A DNA stretch of 44,275 nt from Streptomyces odonnellii (GTDB taxonomy: Bacteria > Actinomycetota > Actinomycetes > Streptomycetales > Streptomycetaceae). Shown here in pieces: positions 9,028-16,704 of this stretch; the stretch's first letter is position 1; each line of letters opens with the position of its first letter. The notes under the pieces were generated by a model. That model saw only the letters and a list, made by a program, of their open reading frames with translations. It ran no database searches and was not told the origin of the DNA. The position numbers were made by a program, and so were the translations under genes. Where the stretch lies: the NCBI RefSeq assembly GCF_000981895.1, contig NZ_LATD01000319.1, positions 1 through 44,275 of the forward strand, in the 5' to 3' direction.

Positions 9028-9807
9028 ATGTCTGCGATCGGATCGAACGCCCGGCGCGACCGTATCGTCCATCTCGCCACGACCACCGGGCTCGCCAGTG
9101 TCGAGGAACTCTCCCAGCTCTTCGGGGTCACGGCGTCCACCATCCGCCGTGATCTCGCCAAGCTGACCACCGACGGCCGGCTCGCCCGTACATACGGCGG
9201 TGCGATGGCGCTGGCCGCCCACCCCGAGGCCTCGCTCCGGCAGCGTACGGGCGAGGCCTTCGAGGCCAAGCGGGCCATCGCGCGCTGGGCGGCCGCCGAA
9301 GTACGGCCGGGGGAGTCGCTGTTGCTCGACGCGGGTTCGACGGTCGGGGCGCTCGCGCACGAACTGCGTACGGCGGAGGATGTCACCGTCGCCACCACGG
9401 GCCTGACGGCCCTTCAGGAACTGGCCGATGTCGAAACGGTCCATGTGGAGTGCCTCGGCGGTACGCTGCGGCCGCTCAGCCAGGGCTTTGTGGGACCGCT
9501 GACCGAAGCCGCCCTGGAACGGCTCACGTTCGACCGGCTCTTCCTCGGCACCGACGGTGTCTCGCCCCAGCACGGCATCTGCGAGGCCGATCTGCGCCAG
9601 ACGCGGCTGAAGGAACTCATGGCGCGCCGCGCCGACCGGGTGTACGTCCTGGCGCACGCGGCGAAGCTGGGCCGCCGCCCCTTCCACGCCTGGACCCCGC
9701 TCAGGCCGGAGTGGACCCTCGTCACCGACGAGGGCGCGGACCCCGAGACCGTCGAGGCGCTGCGCTCGCGCGGCGTCACGGTCGTGCTGGCGAAGCGGGA
9801 AACGTAA
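9028..9807 (+). CDS. DeoR-family transcriptional regulator
   Basis: A 259-residue repressor-type protein. The N-terminal winged helix carries the DeoR signature (ASVEELSQLFGVTASTIRRDLAKL, then RLARTYGGAM). The C-terminal DeoRC sensor domain has LLLDAGSTVGALAHEL, VATTGLTALQEL, LGGTLRPLSQGFVG and DRLFLGTDGVS, which bind phosphorylated sugars. It lies 85 bases downstream of pdxA2 with an agagga ribosome site. It most likely responds to an intermediate of the kinase/PdxA2 pathway and controls the divergent promoters at 6361-6573. Confidence 0.92.
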   Translation: MSAIGSNARRDRIVHLATTTGLASVEELSQLFGVTASTIRRDLAKLTTDGRLARTYGGAMALAAHPEASLRQRTGEAFEAKRAIARWAAAEVRPGESLLLDAGSTVGALAHELRTAEDVTVATTGLTALQELADVETVHVECLGGTLRPLSQGFVGPLTEAALERLTFDRLFLGTDGVSPQHGICEADLRQTRLKELMARRADRVYVLAHAAKLGRRPFHAWTPLRPEWTLVTDEGADPETVEALRSRGVTVVLAKRET

Positions 9808-9834
9808 CCCGCGCGCTGGGCAGGCCGGTCCCGG

Positions 9835-9866
9835 AGGCCCCGTGGAGCGCACGCTCCGCGGGGCCT
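9835..9866 (+). terminator. Hairpin after the DeoR gene
   Basis: aggccccgtggagcg (9835-9849) pairs with cgctccgcggggcct (9852-9866) with one G-U pair; the tip must open a few pairs to form a loop. It sits 28 bases past the DeoR stop. It has no T-run, which is common for actinomycete terminators. Confidence 0.6.
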
Positions 9867-10051
9867 TCCGGTCAAGTGCGGGCAGAGCGGTGCGAGCGGT
9901 ACAGCCCGCCACGGGCCGGTTCATTCACGCGCAATTGAACGTCCAATTCTGCTTGCTGACTTTTTGTCGCAGAATGCCAATCCGAGTAAGGGTCGACTTT
10001 CCCAGATCAACTTACTAGGATGCCCAACAAGTTCGGGGCGCCCGCATTGAT

Positions 10052-10072
10052 TAGGACAGGTGGGGTGTCCTA
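10052..10072. promoter_or_regulatory. Perfect palindrome TAGGACA-N7-TGTCCTA
   Basis: The arms at 10052-10058 and 10066-10072 are exact reverse complements around a 7-base spacer, total 21 bases. The size and symmetry fit a dimeric repressor or activator site in the promoter region of the SARP gene. The binding protein is unknown. Confidence 0.5.
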
Positions 10073-10228
10073 TGGATCGTCTATTCATCTGTTGGCAAAG
10101 CAGGATTAAAGGCTCCTGGCCGGTCCCTGTGGGACGGTAAAGGGCACCGTGTCCTGAATAGCTGGTAGTAGGGCGTATCGCGCCATGACGGGGGAGTAGG
10201 AAATAGTGGGGCCTGGCAGAGGTCTGTA

Positions 10229-10261
10229 CCACGGAAAAATGCGAAAGATTTCTTTCCGTGG
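10229..10261. promoter_or_regulatory. Nine-base inverted repeat 84 bases before the SARP start
   Basis: CCACGGAAA (10229-10237) and TTTCCGTGG (10253-10261) are exact reverse complements separated by 15 bases, which themselves contain the near-palindrome gaaagatttc. If transcribed it would form a leader hairpin; otherwise it may be an operator. The following sequence has no T-run, so it is not an obvious intrinsic terminator. Confidence 0.45.
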
Positions 10262-10344
10262 ATGTCCTGACGTCGCGGTGTGCCCAATTTTCGGCACTTT
10301 CACGCGCCGTGTACCCGAGTGCTGATTCGAGGGGCAGGAGTCGC

Positions 10345-12216
10345 GTGCGTTTCCAGCTTTTGGGCCCTTTGAGCATCGCCGAGGGCGAGGACGCCGTTGT
10401 CCTCAAACCGTCCAAACCGTCCAGCCTGCTGGCGGCTCTGCTCATCCACCCCGGATCCGTCGTCTCGACCGGTTACCTGCTCCGGGCCCTGTGGGACGAG
10501 GACCAGCCGGCCACCGCGAGAGCCGCGCTCCAGAGCTGTGTCCTGCGACTGCGCCGCCTCTTCACCAAGTACGGCGTCACGGGCAGCCTCATCGAGGCGG
10601 TGCCCGGCGGCTACCGGATGAACGCCGACGCCGACACCCTCGACCTGGTGCGCTTCCGCACCCTGGTACGGGCGGCGGACGGCGCGGCGGACGCCGAGAG
10701 CGAGCTGTACCGGCTCAAGGAGGCCCTCACCCTGTGGCAGGGGCCGCTGCTGGCGAACGTACCGTCCCCGATGCTCCACCGCGACGAGGTGCCGGGCCTC
10801 ACCGAGGAGCGGCTGCGCGCCCTCGAAAGGGCCTGTGACATCGAGCTCGCGCTGGGCCGATGTCGCCAGGTACTGGTCGACGTCTGGGAGGCCGCCCGCC
10901 GGCATCCGGGGCGCGAGAGATTCTCCGAACAGCTCATCGAAGCGCTCTACCGCACCGGCCGGCAGTCGGAGGCCCTCAGCGAGTACCGCTCGGTGAAGGG
11001 CCGGCTGGAGGAGGAGCTGGGCATCGACCCGGGGCCCGGACTCCAGCGGCTCGAACTCGCGATACTCCGGGGCGACGACCTCGGCCCCGCGGCCGTCGAC
11101 CAGGCGGTGCCCCTTCCGGGCCGGGCGCCACTGGCCCTCGCGGAGGGGCCCGCGCGGCCGGCCCTCGCCGCCGCCCCTGCTCCCGCGGACACTCCGGCCG
11201 CCGCCCTCCCGTCGGCACCCGCGTCCGTGCCCCCCGTACCGCTTCCGGTACTTCCCGCACGGCTTCCCGTGCCGCCCGTGCCGTCCTTCACCGGCCGGGC
11301 CGCCGAGCGGGCCGCGATCAACGCCAGCCTCACCGCGCGGGACCCGGGCGCCGCCACCGTCGTGGTGCTCTCCGGAGCCCCCGGAATCGGCAAGACCGCG
11401 CTGGCCCTCCAGACCGCGCACGACTGCCAGGAGGGTTTCCCCGGCGGGGTGTTCATCCTCGCCATGACCCGCCCGGACGGATCGTCCGTCACCCCCGCCG
11501 AGGCGATGGCGGACCTCCCCGCGCCCGGCACCGCCGCAGGGCGGATTCTGCTCGTACTCGACGATGTCACCGGCGCCGACCAGGTACGGCCCCTGCTCCC
11601 GGCTGCGGCCGGCGGCGCCGCCGTCGTCACCAGCAGACGCGGTCTGGCCGGTCTGGTGGCAACCCACGGCGGCACCGTCCACCGGCTCTCCACGCTGGAA
11701 CCCGAGGAGTCCCTGGAGCTGCTGGCGGCCACCCTCGGCCCGGCCCGGGTGAACGCGGAACCCGCCGCCGCCCGTGAACTCGCCCGTATCTGCGGGCACT
11801 TCCCGCTCAGCCTGCGGATCGCGGCGGCCCGGCTGCTCACCCGGCCGGGGCTGCGCATCGACGACTGCGTGGCCTGGCTGGCCGAGGACCTGCCCGCCCG
11901 GCTCTCCCTCGCCGACGACCCGCGGATGTCCGTCCCGCATGTGTTCGGCGGGGCGCTGCACCGGCTGGAGCCGCGCTGGCAGGAGGCCTTCCGCCGACTC
12001 GGTGACCAACTCGGCGAGCACGAAGGGCTGTTGCTCTCCTCCGGCACGCTCGGCGGCTCCGCCGAGGCGGAAGAGGCGCTGGAGCGGCTCGCCGACGCCG
12101 GGCTGCTCGAAGAAGGGCCGCCCGGCCCCTACCGCATCCATCAACTGCTGAAAATCTACGCGCGTCGTCATGCGCGCGAATGGAACCGGAGCCGGACGGC
12201 CACCGCGCCCCACTGA
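10345..12216 (+). CDS. SARP/AfsR-type transcriptional activator with NB-ARC ATPase domain
   Basis: A 623-residue regulator. Residues 1-95 form the OmpR-like winged helix (MRFQLLGPLSIAEGEDAVVLKP start, then ALQSCVLRLRRLF), and about 100-250 the bacterial transcriptional activation domain (BTAD). A Pro/Ala-rich linker spans about 255-315. The NB-ARC STAND ATPase follows, with Walker A GAPGIGKT at 344-351 and Walker B ILLVLDDV. The C-terminal TPR region of full AfsR (about 990 residues) is missing. I chose GTG 10345 because it follows a ggcaggag site and gives the standard SARP N-terminus. It stands directly upstream of the RiPP genes on the same strand, so it is the likely pathway-specific activator. 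Confidence 0.9.
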   Translation: MRFQLLGPLSIAEGEDAVVLKPSKPSSLLAALLIHPGSVVSTGYLLRALWDEDQPATARAALQSCVLRLRRLFTKYGVTGSLIEAVPGGYRMNADADTLDLVRFRTLVRAADGAADAESELYRLKEALTLWQGPLLANVPSPMLHRDEVPGLTEERLRALERACDIELALGRCRQVLVDVWEAARRHPGRERFSEQLIEALYRTGRQSEALSEYRSVKGRLEEELGIDPGPGLQRLELAILRGDDLGPAAVDQAVPLPGRAPLALAEGPARPALAAAPAPADTPAAALPSAPASVPPVPLPVLPARLPVPPVPSFTGRAAERAAINASLTARDPGAATVVVLSGAPGIGKTALALQTAHDCQEGFPGGVFILAMTRPDGSSVTPAEAMADLPAPGTAAGRILLVLDDVTGADQVRPLLPAAAGGAAVVTSRRGLAGLVATHGGTVHRLSTLEPEESLELLAATLGPARVNAEPAAARELARICGHFPLSLRIAAARLLTRPGLRIDDCVAWLAEDLPARLSLADDPRMSVPHVFGGALHRLEPRWQEAFRRLGDQLGEHEGLLLSSGTLGGSAEAEEALERLADAGLLEEGPPGPYRIHQLLKIYARRHAREWNRSRTATAPH

Positions 12217-12279
12217 CGGGCCATGCCCGACCTCGAACGATCCCGCCACCTTGTCCACGCATCCAGGGGTGTCATTCAC

Positions 12280-14526
12280 ATGGGCTCAACCTACGAAGCC
12301 GTCGCCGCGACCCGTCCGCGTATCCGCCGGGACGTCCTGTTCACCGAGACCGCGGACGGAGTGCTGTTCCACAACGCCGACGGCGGGTTCCAGCTCACCG
12401 CCAAGGCCGCCTACCGCTTCGCCACACTGATCGTCCCGCACCTGACCGGGGACCACACGGTCGCGGACATCTGCCAGGGCCTCGGCGACCGGCAGCGCGC
12501 CATGGTCGGAGAGCTGGTGAAGAGCCTGTACGAGAGGGACTTCGCCCGCGCCGTGCCGCAGACCGGGGCCGGGGCCGAGGCGGTGGACACACCGCCCGAC
12601 GTGGCCCGCCGCTATGCCCCGCAGATCGCCTATGTCGACCACTACTCCGACGACGCGGAGGCCCGGTTCCGGCGCTTCACCACCGCGCGGGTGGCCGTCC
12701 TCGGCGACGACGACACCGCCCGCTGGTGTGTGCTCAGCCTGATCCGCAACGGCTGCGCCACCATCGGCGTCCAGCCCGGACTCACCGGCGAGGACCGGGA
12801 GTTCATCGAGGCCGAGGCGCGGGAGGCCGCGGCCGACGGCTGCCCGGTGGCCCTCCTCGACATCCCGGACGGCGGCCAGGCCCGGCCCCTGGGCTGGCCG
12901 GACCTCGACACGTACGACATCGTCGTGGTGACCGGCGGACCCGCCGCGCCGTCGCGGCTGTTCCCGCTGCTGAGCGCGGGTGTTCCCGAGGGGCGCACCC
13001 TGCTGCCCGCCTGGTCGTACGGCCACCACTGCGTCGTCGGACCGCTGATGACGGCCGGCACCCCGGGCTGCTGGGCGTGCGCGGCGCTGCGTATCGGCTA
13101 CCACGAGGAGACGGGCGCCACCGCCGACATCTGGAGTGCGCTGGCGCTGCCCGGCACCGTCCCGGCCGGTGAACTCCCGAGCCGCCCCCTGGCCGCCATG
13201 ATCGGCAATCTGCTGGGGTACGAGATCTTCCGCCTCACCACCGGCGCCCTGACCGCCGAGACCGCGGGCCGGCTGGTCGTACAGGACATGCGGTCCCTGG
13301 ACGTGTCCACCGAGCCTCTGCTGCCGCACCCGCGCTGCCCGTTCTGCGCGGCGGCCGGAGCGGGCGACGAAGCGGCGGCCGTCGATCTCACCGCGGCGGG
13401 CAGCGACACCCTGCCCATGCCGACGGTGGCCACCGCGCGGGACGCCGACGCGCTGGTGGAGGAGCTGAACCGCCGGTCCGTGCTGGTCGGGCCGAAGGCC
13501 GGGGTCTTCACCCGGTTCGCCGACGAGCCGCTCACCCAGATCCCGCTCAAGGCCACCGTCCTCGAACTGGGCACCGGGCACGGCACTTCGCGCCGTATCG
13601 CCGCCTTCGACGTCCACCATGTCGCGGGCGCCCGGCTCCGGGCGCTGAACGCGGCGGCCGAGGTGTACGCCGAGCATGTCGCGCCCACCACGGGCATCCT
13701 GACGGGGCATCAGCTCGAAGCGGCACGGGCAGGGGTCCGCTCCCTGGAGCCCGCCGCGCTGACCACCGCCGGGCCGGTGCCGGCCGTCGCCGAGCGGGTG
13801 GCCGAGTGGACCGTGGCCACCTCGCTGCTGACCAAGGAACAGGTACTGGTGCCGGCCGCGGCGGTACGGACCTTCGGCCGCCACAACGCCGACCGGCTGT
13901 TCGAGCCGACCCGGGCGGGGACCGGCGCGGGCGCCTCGGCCGCGGACGCCGCCGCCGACGGCCTGCTCTCCGCGATCGCGCATGCCGCCCTGACCAGGGC
14001 GCTGCGCGGCGGACCGGTCAGCCGGACACCGCTGAAGACACTTGGTGAGGGCCCGGACGCCGACGCCGAACTGACCTTCCTGATCCGCTCCGCGGCCGTC
14101 CTCGACATCGGTCTGGAACTGCTCGATCTGGGCGAGAGCGACCGCTCCGGCGTCCATGTGCTGCTCGCCCGGGGCGCCGGCGGCTGGGCCGTCGGCAGCG
14201 AGACGAGCTGGCGGAGGGCCGCGTCCGCGGCCGTACGTGATCTGCTCGGCACGGTGCAGCTCGGCCGCGAGAAGACAGCCGCGCCGTTCGACACCGGGGA
14301 CCCGCTGCTGCGCGACCTCGACCCGGTGACACTTGACGCCCGTGACACCGACGGCCTGCCCGCCGCCGCGGACCGGGAGGCGACGCCCTGGTCCGACGTG
14401 CTCGACCGGCTCGCGGCCGCCGGGCGCGACGCCCTGGTGGTGCCCACCGGGTCCGCCGATCTGGCCACCGTCGGGATCAGGACCGCCCGGGTACTCCTCA
14501 CCACGGAGGCTCTTCGTGGCGCCTAG
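12280..14526 (+). CDS. TOMM F-type protein: RRE + E1-like domain + degenerate YcaO domain
   Basis: This 748-residue protein resembles the ocin-ThiF (F) proteins that bind the precursor leader and bring it to a YcaO cyclodehydratase. Residues about 10-90 look like a winged-helix recognition element (RRE/PqqD-like). Residues about 105-360 are E1-like with four zinc cysteines (CWAC 264-267, CPFC 353-356), but the nucleotide-binding glycine motif is absent. Residues about 370-748 align by eye to YcaO proteins: LTQIPLKATVLELG, then TRAGTGAGASAADAAADGL where the active paralogues have SSNGCASGGCLEEAIYFGL. The ATP-binding Glu and ERD residues are replaced there, so this domain is probably dead. The ATG at 12280 has only a weak aggggt site; an ATG at 12223 is a less likely alternative. 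Confidence 0.85.
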   Translation: MGSTYEAVAATRPRIRRDVLFTETADGVLFHNADGGFQLTAKAAYRFATLIVPHLTGDHTVADICQGLGDRQRAMVGELVKSLYERDFARAVPQTGAGAEAVDTPPDVARRYAPQIAYVDHYSDDAEARFRRFTTARVAVLGDDDTARWCVLSLIRNGCATIGVQPGLTGEDREFIEAEAREAAADGCPVALLDIPDGGQARPLGWPDLDTYDIVVVTGGPAAPSRLFPLLSAGVPEGRTLLPAWSYGHHCVVGPLMTAGTPGCWACAALRIGYHEETGATADIWSALALPGTVPAGELPSRPLAAMIGNLLGYEIFRLTTGALTAETAGRLVVQDMRSLDVSTEPLLPHPRCPFCAAAGAGDEAAAVDLTAAGSDTLPMPTVATARDADALVEELNRRSVLVGPKAGVFTRFADEPLTQIPLKATVLELGTGHGTSRRIAAFDVHHVAGARLRALNAAAEVYAEHVAPTTGILTGHQLEAARAGVRSLEPAALTTAGPVPAVAERVAEWTVATSLLTKEQVLVPAAAVRTFGRHNADRLFEPTRAGTGAGASAADAAADGLLSAIAHAALTRALRGGPVSRTPLKTLGEGPDADAELTFLIRSAAVLDIGLELLDLGESDRSGVHVLLARGAGGWAVGSETSWRRAASAAVRDLLGTVQLGREKTAAPFDTGDPLLRDLDPVTLDARDTDGLPAAADREATPWSDVLDRLAAAGRDALVVPTGSADLATVGIRTARVLLTTEALRGA

Positions 14527-14600
14527 GGTCTTTCGTTCGGATCAGGCTGGATCAGGGAGCGGGGGACGGCGCCGTGGATCGCAAGGCGGAGGAGAGAGCC

Positions 14601-14618
14601 ATGGCGGAGCCCTGGTGA
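14601..14618 (+). other. Five-codon micro-ORF overlapping the YcaO-1 start
   Basis: A very strong ribosome site (ggaggag, 14588-14594) lies 6 bases before an ATG that opens a five-codon frame, MAEPW-stop. Its TGA (14616-14618) overlaps the GTG start of the YcaO gene (14615). This could couple translation to the next frame. It could also mean that one or two bases are wrong and the YcaO protein really starts at 14601. Confidence 0.4.
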
Positions 14619-16660
14619 CCGACGACAACGCGGCGAGGCGCGGTGCCGGCGCTCGCGAGCCCAGCAAGATCGGAACGAGAGGCCCTAGCACCCTCTCCGT
14701 GCGCCCGGCCGGTCTCGCGGACCCGGTCGGCGGCGCGCGGCTCCGGCTGGACGAACTTCTCGGGCGCGCCCTGGAGCGGCTCGGCGGACCCGAGGCCGAG
14801 ATCGGCGTACTCGGCATCGGCGACGCGTTCGCGCCCGAGGCGCCGGCCGCCGTGGAGCGTCCTGACCGTACGGAACCGGCCGTTCCCGTACAGGTGTACG
14901 CCGGGCACGCCGTCGTCGGGCCGCTGCCCGGCGGCGACGGCTCGTCCGCCGCCCCCTGCCCCCACTGTCTCGCCCGCCGCTGGCAGGCCGTACGGTCGGT
15001 GGCGCTCCGCGATGCCCTGGAACTGGGCGGGGAGACCCGGGCCGCCGGCGAATGGCCCTACGCGACCCCCTTCGCGGCCGACGCCCTCGCCGCGCTCGTC
15101 ACCGCCCTGCGGGACCAGCCCCCCGCCGACGGCGGCCCGTTCCCCGCGATCCGGCTGCTGGACCTCCGTACCCTCACCGTCCGCCACTACCCCCTCGTCC
15201 CCGACCCCGAGTGCCCGCGCTGCGCCACGCCCCGTACCGACACCGCCGAGGACGCCCGTATCACCCTGCGCCCCGCCCCCAAGCACCGGGCGGGCACCTT
15301 CCGGCTGCGCCCCATCGAGTCGTACGACATCGATGTGGCCGCGTTCGCCAATCCGGTGTGCGGCGCGCTCGGCCCCTCCGTCGTCCATGACGTCTCCTCC
15401 ACCTCCACCTCGGCGACCATCGGCTGTTTCTCGATGCGCTCGGGGGAGTATCTGCGCGAGACGTTCTGGGGCGGCCACGCCGACTCGTTCGGCCGGAGCA
15501 ACCGGATCGGCGTCTTGGAAGGCATGGAGCGGTACGCCGGAATGCGGGCGCGCTCCCGGGTCACCAGTGTGACCGGAAGCTACGAGGAGTTCGGGGCCGA
15601 CGCCGTCGACCCCCGCGAAGTCGGCCTGTACGCACCGGAGTTCTACCGCGACAACCCCAGGGTCCGGCCCTTTGCGCCCGACCGCCGGATCCCATGGGTG
15701 TGGGGCCATTCGCTGCGCGACGACAAGCCGCGCCTGGTACCGGAAGTGCTGACGTACTATCACGCGCCCGGTCTGGAGAACAGGTTCGTCCAGGAGAGCT
15801 CCAACGGCTGTGCCTCCGGCGGCTGTCTGGAGGAGGCGATCTACTTCGGGCTGATGGAGGTCATCGAACGGGATGCCTTCCTGCTCACCTGGTACGGGCA
15901 GCAGCCCCTGCCCGAGATCGACCCGGCCACCAGCGATCGCCCCGCCACCCGCCACATGGTCGACCGGCTGGCGATGTACGGCTACCGGGCCCGGTTCTTC
16001 GACACCCGGATCACCTTCCCCGTCCCGGTGGTCACCGCCGTCGCGGAACGCTTCGACGGCGGTCCGGGACGGATGTGCTTCGGCGCGGGCGCCGGGCTCG
16101 ACCCCGAGTCCGCGCTCGACTCCGCGCTCTGCGAGATCGCGACCGACGCGGTGAACCTCCAGGGGCGCACCGAGCGCGACGAGACCCGGCTGCGTGCCAT
16201 GGCCGAGGACTTCGCGCAGGTGACAGCGCTGCACGACCATCCGCTGGTGTACGGGATCCCGGAGATGGGCGAGTACGCCGGGTTCCTCCTCGGCGACCGG
16301 GGCACGGGGCGGCAGGGCCCGCCGGAGCCGCCGCGCGCGGTCGCCGATCTCCGCTGGCCGGATCCGTCCGGCGCGCCCGCCTCCCCGGATCTGCGCGAGG
16401 ATCTGCGGCGCTGTGTCGACGCGGTGACCTCGGCCGGCTTTGACGTGGTCGTCGTGGACCAGACCATGCCCGAGCAGCGCAGGCTCGGCCTGTACACCGT
16501 CAGTGTCCTTGTCCCGGGTCTGCTGCCGATCGACTTCGGCTGGTCCCGGCAGCGCGCCCGCACCATGCCCCGGATGCGTACCGCGCTGCGTGCGGCGGGA
16601 CTGCGCGACCGCGATCTGACGCCGGAGGACCTCAACCCGGCGCCCCACCCCTTCCCGTGA
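14615..16660 (+). CDS. YcaO cyclodehydratase 1 (TOMM C-D fusion)
   Basis: A 681-residue ATP-dependent cyclodehydratase that would turn Cys, Ser or Thr of the precursor into azolines. Residues 1-210 are a truncated E1-like C domain with zinc pairs CPHC (115-118) and CPRC (200-203). The YcaO domain follows, with the ATP-binding block SSNGCASGGCLEEA (from residue 396), GLMEVIERDA and the C-terminal proline motif APHPFP, which in this family closes the active site. All looks intact. I chose GTG 14615, since upstream in-frame sequence overlaps the F gene; it uses a weak gcggag site and may be coupled to the micro-ORF. It is a clear paralogue of the protein at 25194-27173. Confidence 0.92.
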   Translation: MTDDNAARRGAGAREPSKIGTRGPSTLSVRPAGLADPVGGARLRLDELLGRALERLGGPEAEIGVLGIGDAFAPEAPAAVERPDRTEPAVPVQVYAGHAVVGPLPGGDGSSAAPCPHCLARRWQAVRSVALRDALELGGETRAAGEWPYATPFAADALAALVTALRDQPPADGGPFPAIRLLDLRTLTVRHYPLVPDPECPRCATPRTDTAEDARITLRPAPKHRAGTFRLRPIESYDIDVAAFANPVCGALGPSVVHDVSSTSTSATIGCFSMRSGEYLRETFWGGHADSFGRSNRIGVLEGMERYAGMRARSRVTSVTGSYEEFGADAVDPREVGLYAPEFYRDNPRVRPFAPDRRIPWVWGHSLRDDKPRLVPEVLTYYHAPGLENRFVQESSNGCASGGCLEEAIYFGLMEVIERDAFLLTWYGQQPLPEIDPATSDRPATRHMVDRLAMYGYRARFFDTRITFPVPVVTAVAERFDGGPGRMCFGAGAGLDPESALDSALCEIATDAVNLQGRTERDETRLRAMAEDFAQVTALHDHPLVYGIPEMGEYAGFLLGDRGTGRQGPPEPPRAVADLRWPDPSGAPASPDLREDLRRCVDAVTSAGFDVVVVDQTMPEQRRLGLYTVSVLVPGLLPIDFGWSRQRARTMPRMRTALRAAGLRDRDLTPEDLNPAPHPFP

Positions 16661-16704
16661 ACCCGTTTCCCGTGAACCCACCGTCCAGCAGAGAGGAGCG
16701 TCCC

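Larger units (their letters stand above)
9867..10344 (+). promoter_or_regulatory. AT-richer upstream region of the SARP regulator with several inverted repeats
   Basis: This stretch has visibly lower GC than its surroundings and no credible gene. It holds AATTG (9933-9937)/CAATT (9944-9948), a perfect 7-7-7 palindrome TAGGACA (10052-10058)/TGTCCTA (10066-10072), and a perfect 9-base inverted repeat CCACGGAAA (10229-10237)/TTTCCGTGG (10253-10261). A ggcaggag ribosome site precedes the SARP GTG. Together these suggest a heavily controlled promoter and leader for the pathway activator. The transcription start cannot be placed by eye. Confidence 0.5.

Noticed and set aside
9921..10445. A 174-codon minus-strand open frame upstream of and into the SARP gene
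   Set aside because: It lies in the AT-richer control region, lacks the G/C third-position bias of real genes here, overlaps the SARP start and shows no recognisable domain.
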